Source: CAZQEZ01 sp964592475
GTDB taxonomy: Bacteria; Bacteroidota; Bacteroidia; Cytophagales; Cyclobacteriaceae
Length of the DNA stretch: 43,322 nt
NCBI GenBank assembly: GCA_964592475.1
Contig: CAZQEZ010000018.1
Span: 1-43,322 of the forward strand
Direction: 5' to 3'
The stretch's first letter is position 1; each line of letters opens with the position of its first letter. A program made the translations under genes and the position numbers. The notes below the pieces were generated by a model. That model saw only the letters and a list, made by a program, of their open reading frames with translations. It did not search any database and was not told the origin of the DNA. Positions 16,921 to 24,947 of this stretch are shown one piece after another.

Positions 16921-18231
16921 ATGGCAAAGGTAGAGATTTTAATGCCCCAAATGGGCGAGAGTATTATAGAGGCAACTGTGTTGGCATGGTTGAAAAAAGT
17001 TGGTGACGAGGTAAGCCAGGAAGAATCACTGCTAGAGGTGGCTACCGATAAAGTAGATACTGAAGTGCCTTCGCCTTATGAAGGTATTTTGAAGGAGCTA
17101 CTTGTGGAGAAAGGTGAAATAATTGAAATAGGCAAACCAATTGCCGTGATAGAAACTTATGCGGAGGAAATTGATGGTGTTTCTCCTGATGAAGATCAAA
17201 CTGAGAGCCAGTCAGAAAAAACCGAAGTACCTACTTCAGAAATTATCAATGGGCAGCAAGCTGTAGCCACCGCTGATGAAAGGTTTTATTCCCCTTTGGT
17301 AAAGAATATCGCGAAAACAGAAAAAATTACTGCTCAAGAGCTTTCAAGCATAAAAGGTACCGGCATGAATAGCCGGGTTACAAAAAAGGATATTATCGGT
17401 TACCTGGACCAGCGCGAGCAAAAAGACAAAGATTCATTATTTAAACCTTCAGGAACAGAGAACTATAAAGTTTCTTCTACCGCTACCAACAACCTTTCCA
17501 TTCCACCGGTGACCATAGACGAAAAGGATGAAATAATTGAGATGAATCGCATGCGTAAAATCATTGCTGACCGCATGCTGGCTTCCAGGCGCGTATCAGC
17601 CCACGTTTCTTCCTTTGTAGAAGCAGATGTAACTGGCCTGATGAGCTGGCGTGAAAAAGTAAAGGAAGAATTTCAGCGCAAAGAAAAAGAAAAACTTACA
17701 CTTACCCCTATATTTATAGAGGCGGTGGTGAAGGCAATTAAAGACTTTCCGATGGTTAACGTATCCGTAGATGGCTACAAAATCATCAAACGAAAAGCCA
17801 TCAATGTAGGTATGGCTGTAGCTTTGGAAGACGGTAATTTGATCGTGCCGGTAATCCACGATGCAGACCAGCTTAGCCTGGTGGGGTTAGCTGCCAAAGT
17901 AAATGATGTGGCCCGCCGTGCCCGTGAAAATAAATTGAAACCTGAAGAACTTTCCCATGGAACATACACCATCACCAATATAGGCACCTTTGGCAATATT
18001 GCCGGCACTCCTATTATTTTACAACCACAAGTAGCCATTTTGGCTCTTGGCTCCGTGCAGAAAAAGGCATCTGTTATAGAAACTAAATATGGAGACATGT
18101 TGGGAATTCGGCAAAAGATGATTCTCTCTCACAGTTACGACCATAGAGTGATCGACGGCTCATTAGGTGGATTATTCGTAAAACGAGTAGCCGATTACCT
18201 GGAAGATTTTGATGAAGAAAGGAAGTGGTAA
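16921..18231 (+). CDS. 2-oxo acid dehydrogenase E2 (dihydrolipoamide acyltransferase)
   Basis: 436 residues with the full E2 layout. A lipoyl domain covers residues 1-77, with the lipoylated lysine in EVATDKVDTE (Lys44). A flexible acidic linker follows, then a peripheral-subunit-binding domain near 122-160 (SPLVKNIAKTEKI, KGTGMNSRVTKKDI). A second linker leads to the catalytic acyltransferase domain from about 205, with TNIGTFGN and the active-site SYDHRVIDGSLGG near residue 405. It moves acyl groups from E1 to CoA in a cytoplasmic complex. The sequence fits the branched-chain/pyruvate E2 type, but the exact substrate cannot be told. No E1 or E3 gene is in the window. Confidence 0.93.
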   Translation: MAKVEILMPQMGESIIEATVLAWLKKVGDEVSQEESLLEVATDKVDTEVPSPYEGILKELLVEKGEIIEIGKPIAVIETYAEEIDGVSPDEDQTESQSEKTEVPTSEIINGQQAVATADERFYSPLVKNIAKTEKITAQELSSIKGTGMNSRVTKKDIIGYLDQREQKDKDSLFKPSGTENYKVSSTATNNLSIPPVTIDEKDEIIEMNRMRKIIADRMLASRRVSAHVSSFVEADVTGLMSWREKVKEEFQRKEKEKLTLTPIFIEAVVKAIKDFPMVNVSVDGYKIIKRKAINVGMAVALEDGNLIVPVIHDADQLSLVGLAAKVNDVARRARENKLKPEELSHGTYTITNIGTFGNIAGTPIILQPQVAILALGSVQKKASVIETKYGDMLGIRQKMILSHSYDHRVIDGSLGGLFVKRVADYLEDFDEERKW

Positions 18232-18320
18232 GCAGTAATGGCTGGCCTACTTTGGCCGTACATTTAGTGATGGCAGGGTTTGTCTGCTCTTTTTTACAGT
18301 GAAAAATATAGGTGAAGTAA

Positions 18321-18632
18321 TACCGCGTAAATAAAAAAAATTATAATTGTGATATATTTGGGTGTTGCCATTATTTAAGAAACCTTGCGAATAGTGACAT
18401 TGAAAGTATCCCTGAAATCAATTATTGCGGAAATATATTAACAATTTACGAAAAGTCTGACCCTTTTGGGGTTTCTGCTTTGCAGCGAAAAACTAAGGCT
18501 AGCTGTAATATAATTCACTTTAAAGAAATAGAACTGAATACCGGAATGGGGCATGGATTTTTATTTAAACCTTTAAAGGATTGGATTGAACCGACAATAA
18601 AATGGGCAAATGGAAATTACAATTTAGAATAA
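18321..18632 (+). pseudogene. C-terminal remnant of an alpha/beta hydrolase
   Basis: The frame is open from 18321 (in-frame TAA at 18318) to the stop at 18632, 103 codons, without a usable start codon. It reads NYCGNILTIYEKSDPFGVS and then IELNTGMGHGFLFKPLKDW, IEPTIKWANG. The strand followed by SDPFG and the later GHGF look like the acid (Asp) and His of an alpha/beta-hydrolase triad, with the usual final helix ending in W. The nucleophile elbow and N-terminal half are missing. This is an inference from spacing and motif shape; the frame is nevertheless too long and protein-like to ignore. It explains most of the 460 bases between E2 and the next gene. Confidence 0.5.
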
Positions 18633-18694
18633 AACCTAACATAATTAAGAGCAAGCGTGATTATTGGCCCAGTTTCTTTTTGAGTCTTAGCTTT

Positions 18695-19702
18695 TTAGTT
18701 ATTTTCTGAATAAATATCTTTAATTACCTCTTCAGCCAGCTTTCGTTGGGGAGTAAATCTTTTATCGGTACTTCCACCGGCTTTTTCATGATTGGGAAAC
18801 CATTTCCATAAAAACCCGCCGGCGCACCACTGCTCTTGCCAAAAAACCTCAAAAATTGCCTGGTAGGCATTAGCTTGTCCCTTCATGTTCATATTCAAAG
18901 ATTTTAAATCTAAGTTCCAATGACCCCTGGCTGTATAATCCACACTTTGGTAGCCAAATTCAGTAAAAATTATGGGCTTTTTATTCTGCATTGACAAACT
19001 CTTCATTTGTTTTTTTATCGGTTGCCATGATTCCACCAGTTCTTCTGTTGTGGGAGTCTTATTGTCAGATAAAGCCCAGTAAGCATTAATTCCTATAAAA
19101 TCAAGTGCTTCCCAAAACACGACATTTTCATAATTGTCCCAATTGGCTGCATAGGTTATTTTTCCCGAGTAAATATTTGATACTTTATTGATAAGCCCTC
19201 GCCAATATTGAGGTCTATCTTTTACAGCTATTCGATATTCTGTTCCAATACAAAATATTTCTACTTTCAATGAATCTGCTAAACGGGCATAATCTAAAAT
19301 ATATTTTTCATATTGCTTCTCCCATATTTGCCAGTCTGATTCATTTTCAAGTTTGAAATCGCCAGGCCACCCTTGACCACTTACCCACACATGTGGTTTT
19401 AGCATGACCTGTAAATTATATGCTCTGGCATGTTGGACCATTGTTGTAATACCACCAGGCTGCTCTCCCCACCATTGCCAGTTTTGCCCATAAGTAACAG
19501 CAGGTTCATTTGGTTGGCTAAAGGCAAATGGAATAATGGCTACAAAATTGGCACCCACTTCATTGATAGGTCGGAAATAGGACGAAGAGAAAATTTTTGG
19601 AGGACCTACCAGATTGAGGCCATTTATTTTAGTGGTTTGTGCTTCTATTGGCTTGCATCTGCTTAAAAAGGCGATAATAATAATAAAAGGGATGTATTTC
19701 AT
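18695..19702 (-). CDS. glycoside hydrolase, GH113-like TIM barrel
   Basis: 335 residues with an N-terminal secretion signal. The LSRC at Cys16 could be a poor lipobox. The mature protein is a single TIM barrel similar to GH113 beta-mannanases: NGLNLVGPPKIF, GANFVAIIPFAFSQPNEP, LQVMLKPHVWVSGQGWPGDF, then CIGTEYR with Glu155 as likely acid/base and PIIFTEFGYQ with Glu248 as likely nucleophile, WDNYENVVFWEALDFIGIN between them, and GGFLWKWFPN at the end. It would hydrolyse a mannan-like or related glycan outside the cytoplasm. The substrate is inferred from family only. It has no carbohydrate-uptake neighbours. Confidence 0.82.
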   Translation of the reverse strand: MKYIPFIIIIAFLSRCKPIEAQTTKINGLNLVGPPKIFSSSYFRPINEVGANFVAIIPFAFSQPNEPAVTYGQNWQWWGEQPGGITTMVQHARAYNLQVMLKPHVWVSGQGWPGDFKLENESDWQIWEKQYEKYILDYARLADSLKVEIFCIGTEYRIAVKDRPQYWRGLINKVSNIYSGKITYAANWDNYENVVFWEALDFIGINAYWALSDNKTPTTEELVESWQPIKKQMKSLSMQNKKPIIFTEFGYQSVDYTARGHWNLDLKSLNMNMKGQANAYQAIFEVFWQEQWCAGGFLWKWFPNHEKAGGSTDKRFTPQRKLAEEVIKDIYSENN

Positions 19703-19772
19703 GATTAAAATTATAATATTTTAATAGAAACAAATCCCTTTTAAGCTATTTATTTAAATTCCCCTTATCTGT

Positions 19773-20162
19773 TTAGTTCAAATTGAATTTCAAACCAGCA
19801 GAAATAACTAATTCGTCAAGACTGGCTAATGCATATTTTAATTCACCAAAAGCGGCCATTTTATCACTTAATGGTAATTCTGCACCACCACCAAGGTTTA
19901 TACCTATTTCAGTGTTGCTTACGCTTTGGGAAACCCCAAAGAAATCAAAATTCACACTTACTATTGCAATGTTTAAACCAGCTAATACATAAGGGCGAAT
20001 ACCATCACCTGCAAAAGTATACAATCCATCTAGGTTAATAGTGCTTAAGCTATAAAATTCATCTGCTAAATAGTAGTTGTAGTTAACACTACCCAAAATT
20101 GACTCACTAATTTGATAGTCACCTCTAATGCCTATACCCAAATAAGAATCAAAATAGCTCAT
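19773..20162 (-). pseudogene. outer-membrane beta-barrel remnant without signal peptide
   Basis: 129 codons from ATG 20162. The sequence is a series of amphipathic strands (YLGIGIRGDYQI, GSVNYNYYLA, RPYVLAGLNIAI, TEIGINLGGGAELPL, AAFGELKYAL, ELVISAGLKFNLN), typical of the last strands of an eight-stranded OmpA/OmpW-like barrel. It ends with the expected C-terminal strand. There is no signal peptide, and an in-frame TGA lies at 20169-20171 just upstream, with no signal-like frame in the next 150 bases. A barrel without export signal cannot reach the outer membrane, so I read it as a 5'-truncated gene. Confidence 0.55.
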
Positions 20163-20331
20163 TTTTGGTCAAATATTATTGTTTGCAAAATAATAATATT
20201 TGCCCAAATCTAATAAATAGTTGGACTAATGCAATATTTTTTGCAATTATTATTTAATTACCCTCATCTGGTTATCAATAATTCGAACAATATTCAAAAA
20301 AACTTATTATCAAGTAAAACTATTCTAATTT

Positions 20332-20532
20332 ATGGCCATTTCACCCGATACCATGCGCATTGGTAAAAAGTACCGATTGATAAATTACGACCATGAAACC
20401 CACTTCGAAGTACTGGAGGTGTTGCAGGATAATGATTTTATTGTCAAAGATTTGCAGTTATTAGAAGAGCTGCATTTTAAGGATTTGACACGATATGGCA
20501 AGGGAGGTGATTACGAATTAGAAGAGATGTAA
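20332..20532 (+). CDS. small conserved-looking protein, unknown
   Basis: 66 residues, soluble, acidic at the C-terminus (GGDYELEEM). It seems to be one compact beta-rich domain: MRIGKKYRLINYDHETHFEVLEV, then DNDFIVKDLQLLEELHF, which alternates strand and turn like a small SH3-type barrel. I do not recognise the family. It is followed at once by an 11-bp hairpin and is convergent with the thioredoxin-fold gene. Codon use and composition look coding, and no other frame explains the region. Confidence 0.65.
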   Translation: MAISPDTMRIGKKYRLINYDHETHFEVLEVLQDNDFIVKDLQLLEELHFKDLTRYGKGGDYELEEM

Positions 20533-20534
20533 AA

Positions 20535-20562
20535 CCTGCCATTGAATTTGATCAATGGCAGG
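20535..20562 (+). terminator. perfect hairpin after the small protein
   Basis: An 11-bp perfect stem (CCTGCCATTGA / TCAATGGCAGG) with a 6-base loop, 2 bases after the stop codon. No clear U tract follows, so it could be a weak terminator or a transcript-stabilising hairpin. Confidence 0.45.
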
Positions 20563-20618
20563 AGTGTATATTTAACAAAAACTAAAAGTAATAATCACAC
20601 CACCTGAAAGATATTTGT

Positions 20619-21146
20619 TTATTTAGCTTGCAATAATTGAATTTTTTGCTGCATCTCATTACAATTTTTTTCGTTGAGAGCGCCTTCGGCTGCAAATATT
20701 ATCTTCCCGTTTTTATCTATTAAATAAATGTAGCAAGTATTTAAGTCTTCAACTCCCAAAGTTTCAAAATAAGACTTTCGCTCTCCGTAAAAAGTTGCCA
20801 CATTATCATGTAAATCCACATCGATTCCATTTTTCATGCCGCCATCAATCCATCCGGATAACCAACTATAAAATTTGCTCATCATGGGTAACTCGTAATA
20901 ATTGATCTCATCATCAATGTTATAATGCTTCAGAATAAAGCCGGCCCAGGTGTCTACATCTTTTTGTGCCCATTCTTCAAAAGCTAGTATTACAATGTTG
21001 GCATCTTTATCTAATTCATCCGGGAATATGATCTGGTCTCCGGATAGGGTGGTGGCCGAAATGGTTGGGAATTTTTTTCCTACAATATCTTGCGTTTGAA
21101 TTGTTAGCATAATAAACAAAATTTTAATAGTTGTCAATGAATTCAT
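20619..21146 (-). CDS. exported thioredoxin-fold protein without redox cysteines
   Basis: 175 residues with an N-terminal hydrophobic signal (SLTTIKILFIMLTIQ). The fold is redoxin-like: VGKKFPTISATTLSGDQIIF, then ANIVILAFEEWAQKDVDTW where an AhpC/TlpA-type CxxC or peroxidatic Cys would be expected, and later LNTCYIYLIDKNGKIIFAAEG, the typical cis-Pro/strand region. The active-site position has no cysteine, so a thiol-redox role is unlikely. The overall pattern is also reminiscent of ATP10-like proteins. It starts 10 bases after the TonB receptor stop on the same strand, so the two are co-transcribed and probably work together. Confidence 0.65.
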   Translation of the reverse strand: MNSLTTIKILFIMLTIQTQDIVGKKFPTISATTLSGDQIIFPDELDKDANIVILAFEEWAQKDVDTWAGFILKHYNIDDEINYYELPMMSKFYSWLSGWIDGGMKNGIDVDLHDNVATFYGERKSYFETLGVEDLNTCYIYLIDKNGKIIFAAEGALNEKNCNEMQQKIQLLQAK

Positions 21147-21156
21147 AATGCAGCAA

Positions 21157-23523
21157 TTAAAAATCTATAACTACACCAAGTATTGGTAAAGTAGCCGAAT
21201 TATCAATATCTTCAATCTGCACTAGTTGTGTAGGCTCAATTAATGTGCCATCATTGGTACGAGCCAAACCAAATTCAGGTGGTGAGGGTATGTCACTGGC
21301 CAGAACATTCTGAAACTCAAGGAATAAGTTCAAGGTGAAATTTTTAAAATTCCATTTTTTATCCAGACGTATATCCGTTTGGTTAAACGGATCGAGGCGG
21401 GTAGCGCCTAATTGGTCATATTCCAATACTATTTCCGGATAATTAGCCAGAGTTGCATCGCTATCTACTGGTGCATATGGAGTGCTACCCAGGTACCTGG
21501 TTCTCACACCTATTTCCCAGTTATTTCCAAACTGATAACCACCGGTAAATGTAAGCAAATGACGATTGTCCCAAACAGAAGGACGATAGCTTCCATCAAG
21601 ACCGGAAAATTGGCTATAATAATAAGTATAGGCCAAAATGCCGTAAAAGTTTTTAGTGAATTTTTGCTGGAAAAGAAACTCAACGCCATAGGTTTCGCCT
21701 TCACCTATACTAGCTACCGGCTCATTGCCAAGCACTTCAAATCCACCGCCAAGATTGGCCAGTGACACACCTGTGGACAATGAAACCGGATAATCACTAT
21801 ATTTTTTGTAAAAACCTTCCACTGTGATTCTGGCCGAAGTATTGAGCAAATATTCTACTCCAGCCACCAGGTGATCACTTTGAATGTAATCTATATTCTT
21901 ATTTTCAAATTGCCCTGTTTGGTTGCGAAAACCTAAAATAGTGTAAGGTGCTATTTTAAAGTATCTGCCAACAGAGGCATTGATGCTCCATTTTCTGGCA
22001 GCATCCAATTGATAGGAAAGTGCCAGTCGAGGGCTAAAGGTGCGAAAAATCTCATTGCCCGTGTCTGTAAATGAATTTCCATCCATTCGGAAACCCGCGG
22101 AAATCCCCAACCGCTCGTTACCTAGCTTAGTGCTTGCCTGACCATGTATACCATACCGGAAAAAATTAAGATCTGTTGTATAGTTAAATCCATCTACCAA
22201 GTCGCGGGTGGTGTTGCTATAGTCGGCATTGATGCCTACCAGGCCAGCATTTAACACCCATTTACCGGCAAATTTTGTCATATTTAATCGTAATCTGGTT
22301 TCCCATTCTTGTGACTGATTTTCAAAATAGGGGTCGGTTTGGCTTACATTATCACGAAAACGGGTAAAATCATTGTTAAGGATATTGGTGCTTAAGGTTG
22401 TGTTGAGGTATCCGCTGTTATCTTTAAATCTTTTTTTCCAGGTAAGTCCCGAAGTGGTTGTCCATTGATTAATTACCGGTACTTGTTCAAGGGTGGATTG
22501 TTGTTCGGGCGAAAATTCTTTAGGCACATTAATACCAAAGTTGTCGATAGAACCGATACCGGTAAAAATAATCTCGTTGTATTTATCAATTTCGTGGGAG
22601 AGTTTGTACTGGTAATCCCAATAATCTGGCAGGATAGGCAAATCAATTAATTGAAATAAAAACTGCAAATAAGAGCGGCGAGCCGATGCAATAAATGTAG
22701 TTTTACTTTCTTCGTTATTTTTACCTTTAAATAGAGGCCCTTCCATAGTAAGGGCGGCTTCACTGGCACCTACCCTGATATTGGTTTTCAGCTTACGTGG
22801 ATTGCCTTTTCGCTGATCAAACTGTAAAACTCCGGAAAGCACATTGTCGTATTGAGCACCAAAAGCGCTGGCAGTAAGGGTTACACCTTCAAAAAATGAT
22901 ACGTTGAGCATACCCACCGGCCCACCGGCACTACCCTGGGTAGCAAAGTGATTAATGTTGGGTATTTCTACCCCATCAAGATAATAAACATTTTCGTTGG
23001 GTGCCCCACCCCTGATGATAACATCATTGCGAAAACCCCCGATAGAACCGGATACTCCGGGTAGTGATTGTACCACGCGTGCTATATCATTATTGCCTCC
23101 GGGATAGGTAGCCACTTCTTCCCTTGACAATCGCTGTATACTTAGCGGCGTTTCATCTAATTTTTCAAATGGATTGGCAGTTACAACCACATCTTGCAGT
23201 TCACTTACCGATTCGTCCAATGCAAAATTCAGATCAGGATTACCACCACTTCGAATTACTACTCCGAAGCGTTTACGGGTTTCATAGCCTACGTAACTGG
23301 CCACTACAGTGTATGTCTCAGTAGGAATATCTTTTATTTGATACTGTCCATCTACATCTGTAATGTTGCCTAAATCAGTGCCTTCAATTTGAACTGTGGC
23401 ACCTATCAGAGGCTCTCCGGTTTTAGCATCTGTTACTTTGCCGGATAATGAACTTTGAGCCCACAATAGATTAGGAGCAAAGCTCGAACATAATAGAATA
23501 AAAAATTGTAATAAGTGCTTCAT
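21157..23523 (-). CDS. TonB-dependent receptor
   Basis: 788 residues. After the signal peptide comes a carboxypeptidase-regulatory-like beta domain (about 25-110: LSGKVTDAKTGEPLIGATV, TDVDGQYQI). A plug domain follows with LPGVSGSIGGFRNDVIIRGG and NVYYLDGVEIPN, then a long beta-barrel with alternating aromatic strands to the terminal LGVVIDF. It is an outer-membrane active transporter. The ligand cannot be predicted, and no SusD or siderophore genes are nearby. It heads a two-gene operon with a thioredoxin-fold exported protein. A MarR-type regulator is transcribed divergently from the 85-base gap upstream and is a candidate regulator. Confidence 0.92.
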   Translation of the reverse strand: MKHLLQFFILLCSSFAPNLLWAQSSLSGKVTDAKTGEPLIGATVQIEGTDLGNITDVDGQYQIKDIPTETYTVVASYVGYETRKRFGVVIRSGGNPDLNFALDESVSELQDVVVTANPFEKLDETPLSIQRLSREEVATYPGGNNDIARVVQSLPGVSGSIGGFRNDVIIRGGAPNENVYYLDGVEIPNINHFATQGSAGGPVGMLNVSFFEGVTLTASAFGAQYDNVLSGVLQFDQRKGNPRKLKTNIRVGASEAALTMEGPLFKGKNNEESKTTFIASARRSYLQFLFQLIDLPILPDYWDYQYKLSHEIDKYNEIIFTGIGSIDNFGINVPKEFSPEQQSTLEQVPVINQWTTTSGLTWKKRFKDNSGYLNTTLSTNILNNDFTRFRDNVSQTDPYFENQSQEWETRLRLNMTKFAGKWVLNAGLVGINADYSNTTRDLVDGFNYTTDLNFFRYGIHGQASTKLGNERLGISAGFRMDGNSFTDTGNEIFRTFSPRLALSYQLDAARKWSINASVGRYFKIAPYTILGFRNQTGQFENKNIDYIQSDHLVAGVEYLLNTSARITVEGFYKKYSDYPVSLSTGVSLANLGGGFEVLGNEPVASIGEGETYGVEFLFQQKFTKNFYGILAYTYYYSQFSGLDGSYRPSVWDNRHLLTFTGGYQFGNNWEIGVRTRYLGSTPYAPVDSDATLANYPEIVLEYDQLGATRLDPFNQTDIRLDKKWNFKNFTLNLFLEFQNVLASDIPSPPEFGLARTNDGTLIEPTQLVQIEDIDNSATLPILGVVIDF

Positions 23524-23608
23524 GTTGTTCTAATTATTTTTTATGATTAGATGAACGATTATACTACAAAATTGTTTTAATATTATTATTAAATTGTAAA
23601 AATAAATT

Positions 23609-24241
23609 TTGATGGATAATGTAATTAATCTTTTGCAAGCCTACAAGTCTTATCTGGCATGTGGTTTTAAAGACGACATGGCTCATTTCGGAAAATGGCT
23701 ACAGCAAAAGGAAAACGAGCAAAATAATAAACCCAGCGAATGGCATAAAAGAGTATCTATTGATCAAGCCGGATTGGATGGTATAATTGGATACCAGCTG
23801 GGCGGTTTGATGTCTTATACAGAAACCTGGACCAAGCTGGCATTTCGCGATCTACCGTTATTGGGTTTACCCGACTTTGGAATACTTAAATTTGTAGAAA
23901 TAAAGGGTGATCCGAGTAAAAAGGAAATAGCTCAAAAATCGATCATGGAAGCCAGCACATGTTTTGAAATTATTAAAAGATTAATAAAAAATGAATTGAT
24001 AATAGACCACACTGACCAGGAAGATAAAAGAATTCGAAGGGTAGTATTAACAGATTATGGCAAGGAAATATTAGAAAAAGCAACTAAACAAGTAATGCAA
24101 TTGTCAAAGTTTCTGCTTGGAGATTTACAGAAAGAAGAAAAAGAAGTAATGCTTAATGTATTGAAGCGACTGAACGATTTTCATTACCAGTGGTATCATG
24201 AAGGAAGCCGGGATAAACTAACTGAAATTTATGATTTGTAA
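23609..24241 (+). CDS. MarR-family transcriptional regulator
   Basis: 210 residues. The C-terminal two thirds form a winged helix: FGILKFVEIKGDPSKKEI, AQKSIMEASTCFEIIKRL as the recognition region, NELIIDHTDQEDKRIRRVVL as the wing, and LTDYGKEILEKATKQ, with a final dimerisation helix. The first 80 or so residues are longer than in a minimal MarR protein. MarR proteins bind operator DNA as dimers and release it on ligand binding. The gene is divergent from the TonB-receptor operon with 85 bases between start codons, which suggests control of that operon and of itself. No operator palindrome was evident there. Confidence 0.8.
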   Translation: MMDNVINLLQAYKSYLACGFKDDMAHFGKWLQQKENEQNNKPSEWHKRVSIDQAGLDGIIGYQLGGLMSYTETWTKLAFRDLPLLGLPDFGILKFVEIKGDPSKKEIAQKSIMEASTCFEIIKRLIKNELIIDHTDQEDKRIRRVVLTDYGKEILEKATKQVMQLSKFLLGDLQKEEKEVMLNVLKRLNDFHYQWYHEGSRDKLTEIYDL

Positions 24242-24356
24242 AAAATTTGAATATACTTTCTCGATAAAGGAATAATTTGCTGAGCACCAATTAATTTAGA
24301 TTGTATAAATTGTTGAATTATTAATTTGGTAGTCTGAACACTGAAAAATTTAGTTG

Positions 24357-24380
24357 AAAGGCGGAATCAATTCCGGCTTT
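24357..24380. terminator. bidirectional terminator between marR-like gene and rraA remnant
   Basis: A 10-bp stem with one mismatch (AAAGGCGGAA / TTCCGGCTTT) and a TCAA loop is followed by TTTAACTTTT. Confidence 0.6.
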
Positions 24381-24401
24381 TAACTTTTATTATATGATAT
24401 A

Positions 24402-24833
24402 CTATTTCACTGTCTTGTCCATTTCTTTTCCCATTTGCTCATACAATCTCCTTCTATTCGCTTTATCACTTTTTAAAGTTTTGTCGGCATAATCAGCTAC
24501 TTCTTTGGCATATTTTCTGGGCACTACTATTACGCCATCACCATCGGCTACAATTACATCTCCCGGATTTATTTGTACACCACCTACTACAATAGTTTTG
24601 TTCATCGATTCAAACTCGTTGCGACCGGGCCTTATACCACGCCCTCTGTTTTGCCAATCGATATAGCACGGTATTTTTTGTTTTGCAATTTCATCAGTAT
24701 CACGTACGCTTCCATTAGTTACTATGCCTCTGGCACCTTTTTTTATCCATGCCAGTGAATTAAACGATCCTACTGAGCCGGTATCTCCATTATAAAAAGA
24801 AGTAAAGAAAAGAGAACAGGTGCCAAATTTTTT
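24402..24833 (-). pseudogene. RraA-family (HMG/CHA aldolase-like) remnant, 5' end missing
   Basis: The frame is open from 24833 (in-frame TGA at 24834-24836) to the stop at 24402, 144 codons, but the first ATG is at 24605. By hand translation the part before that ATG reads YNGDTGSVGSFNSLAWIKK, GARGIVTNGSVRDTDEIA, IPCYIDWQNRGRGIRPGR, and then the ATG-led part reads KTIVVGGVQINPGDVIVAD and GDGVIVVPRKYAKEV. This is the RraA fold from its second conserved glycine-rich strand to the C-terminus, with the GxVRD motif and DGVIVVP. About the first 70-80 residues, and the start, are gone. The 67-codon frame alone would not fold. Confidence 0.72.
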
Positions 24834-24947
24834 TCATGCTTATTACCACTGATAAAGCCAAAATTCCACTAATCATATTTTGATGAATCGTGATTTTATT
24901 CTTTTGTATATTTAGCTTTTTAGTTTTAAATTAATAATTGAAGTAAA

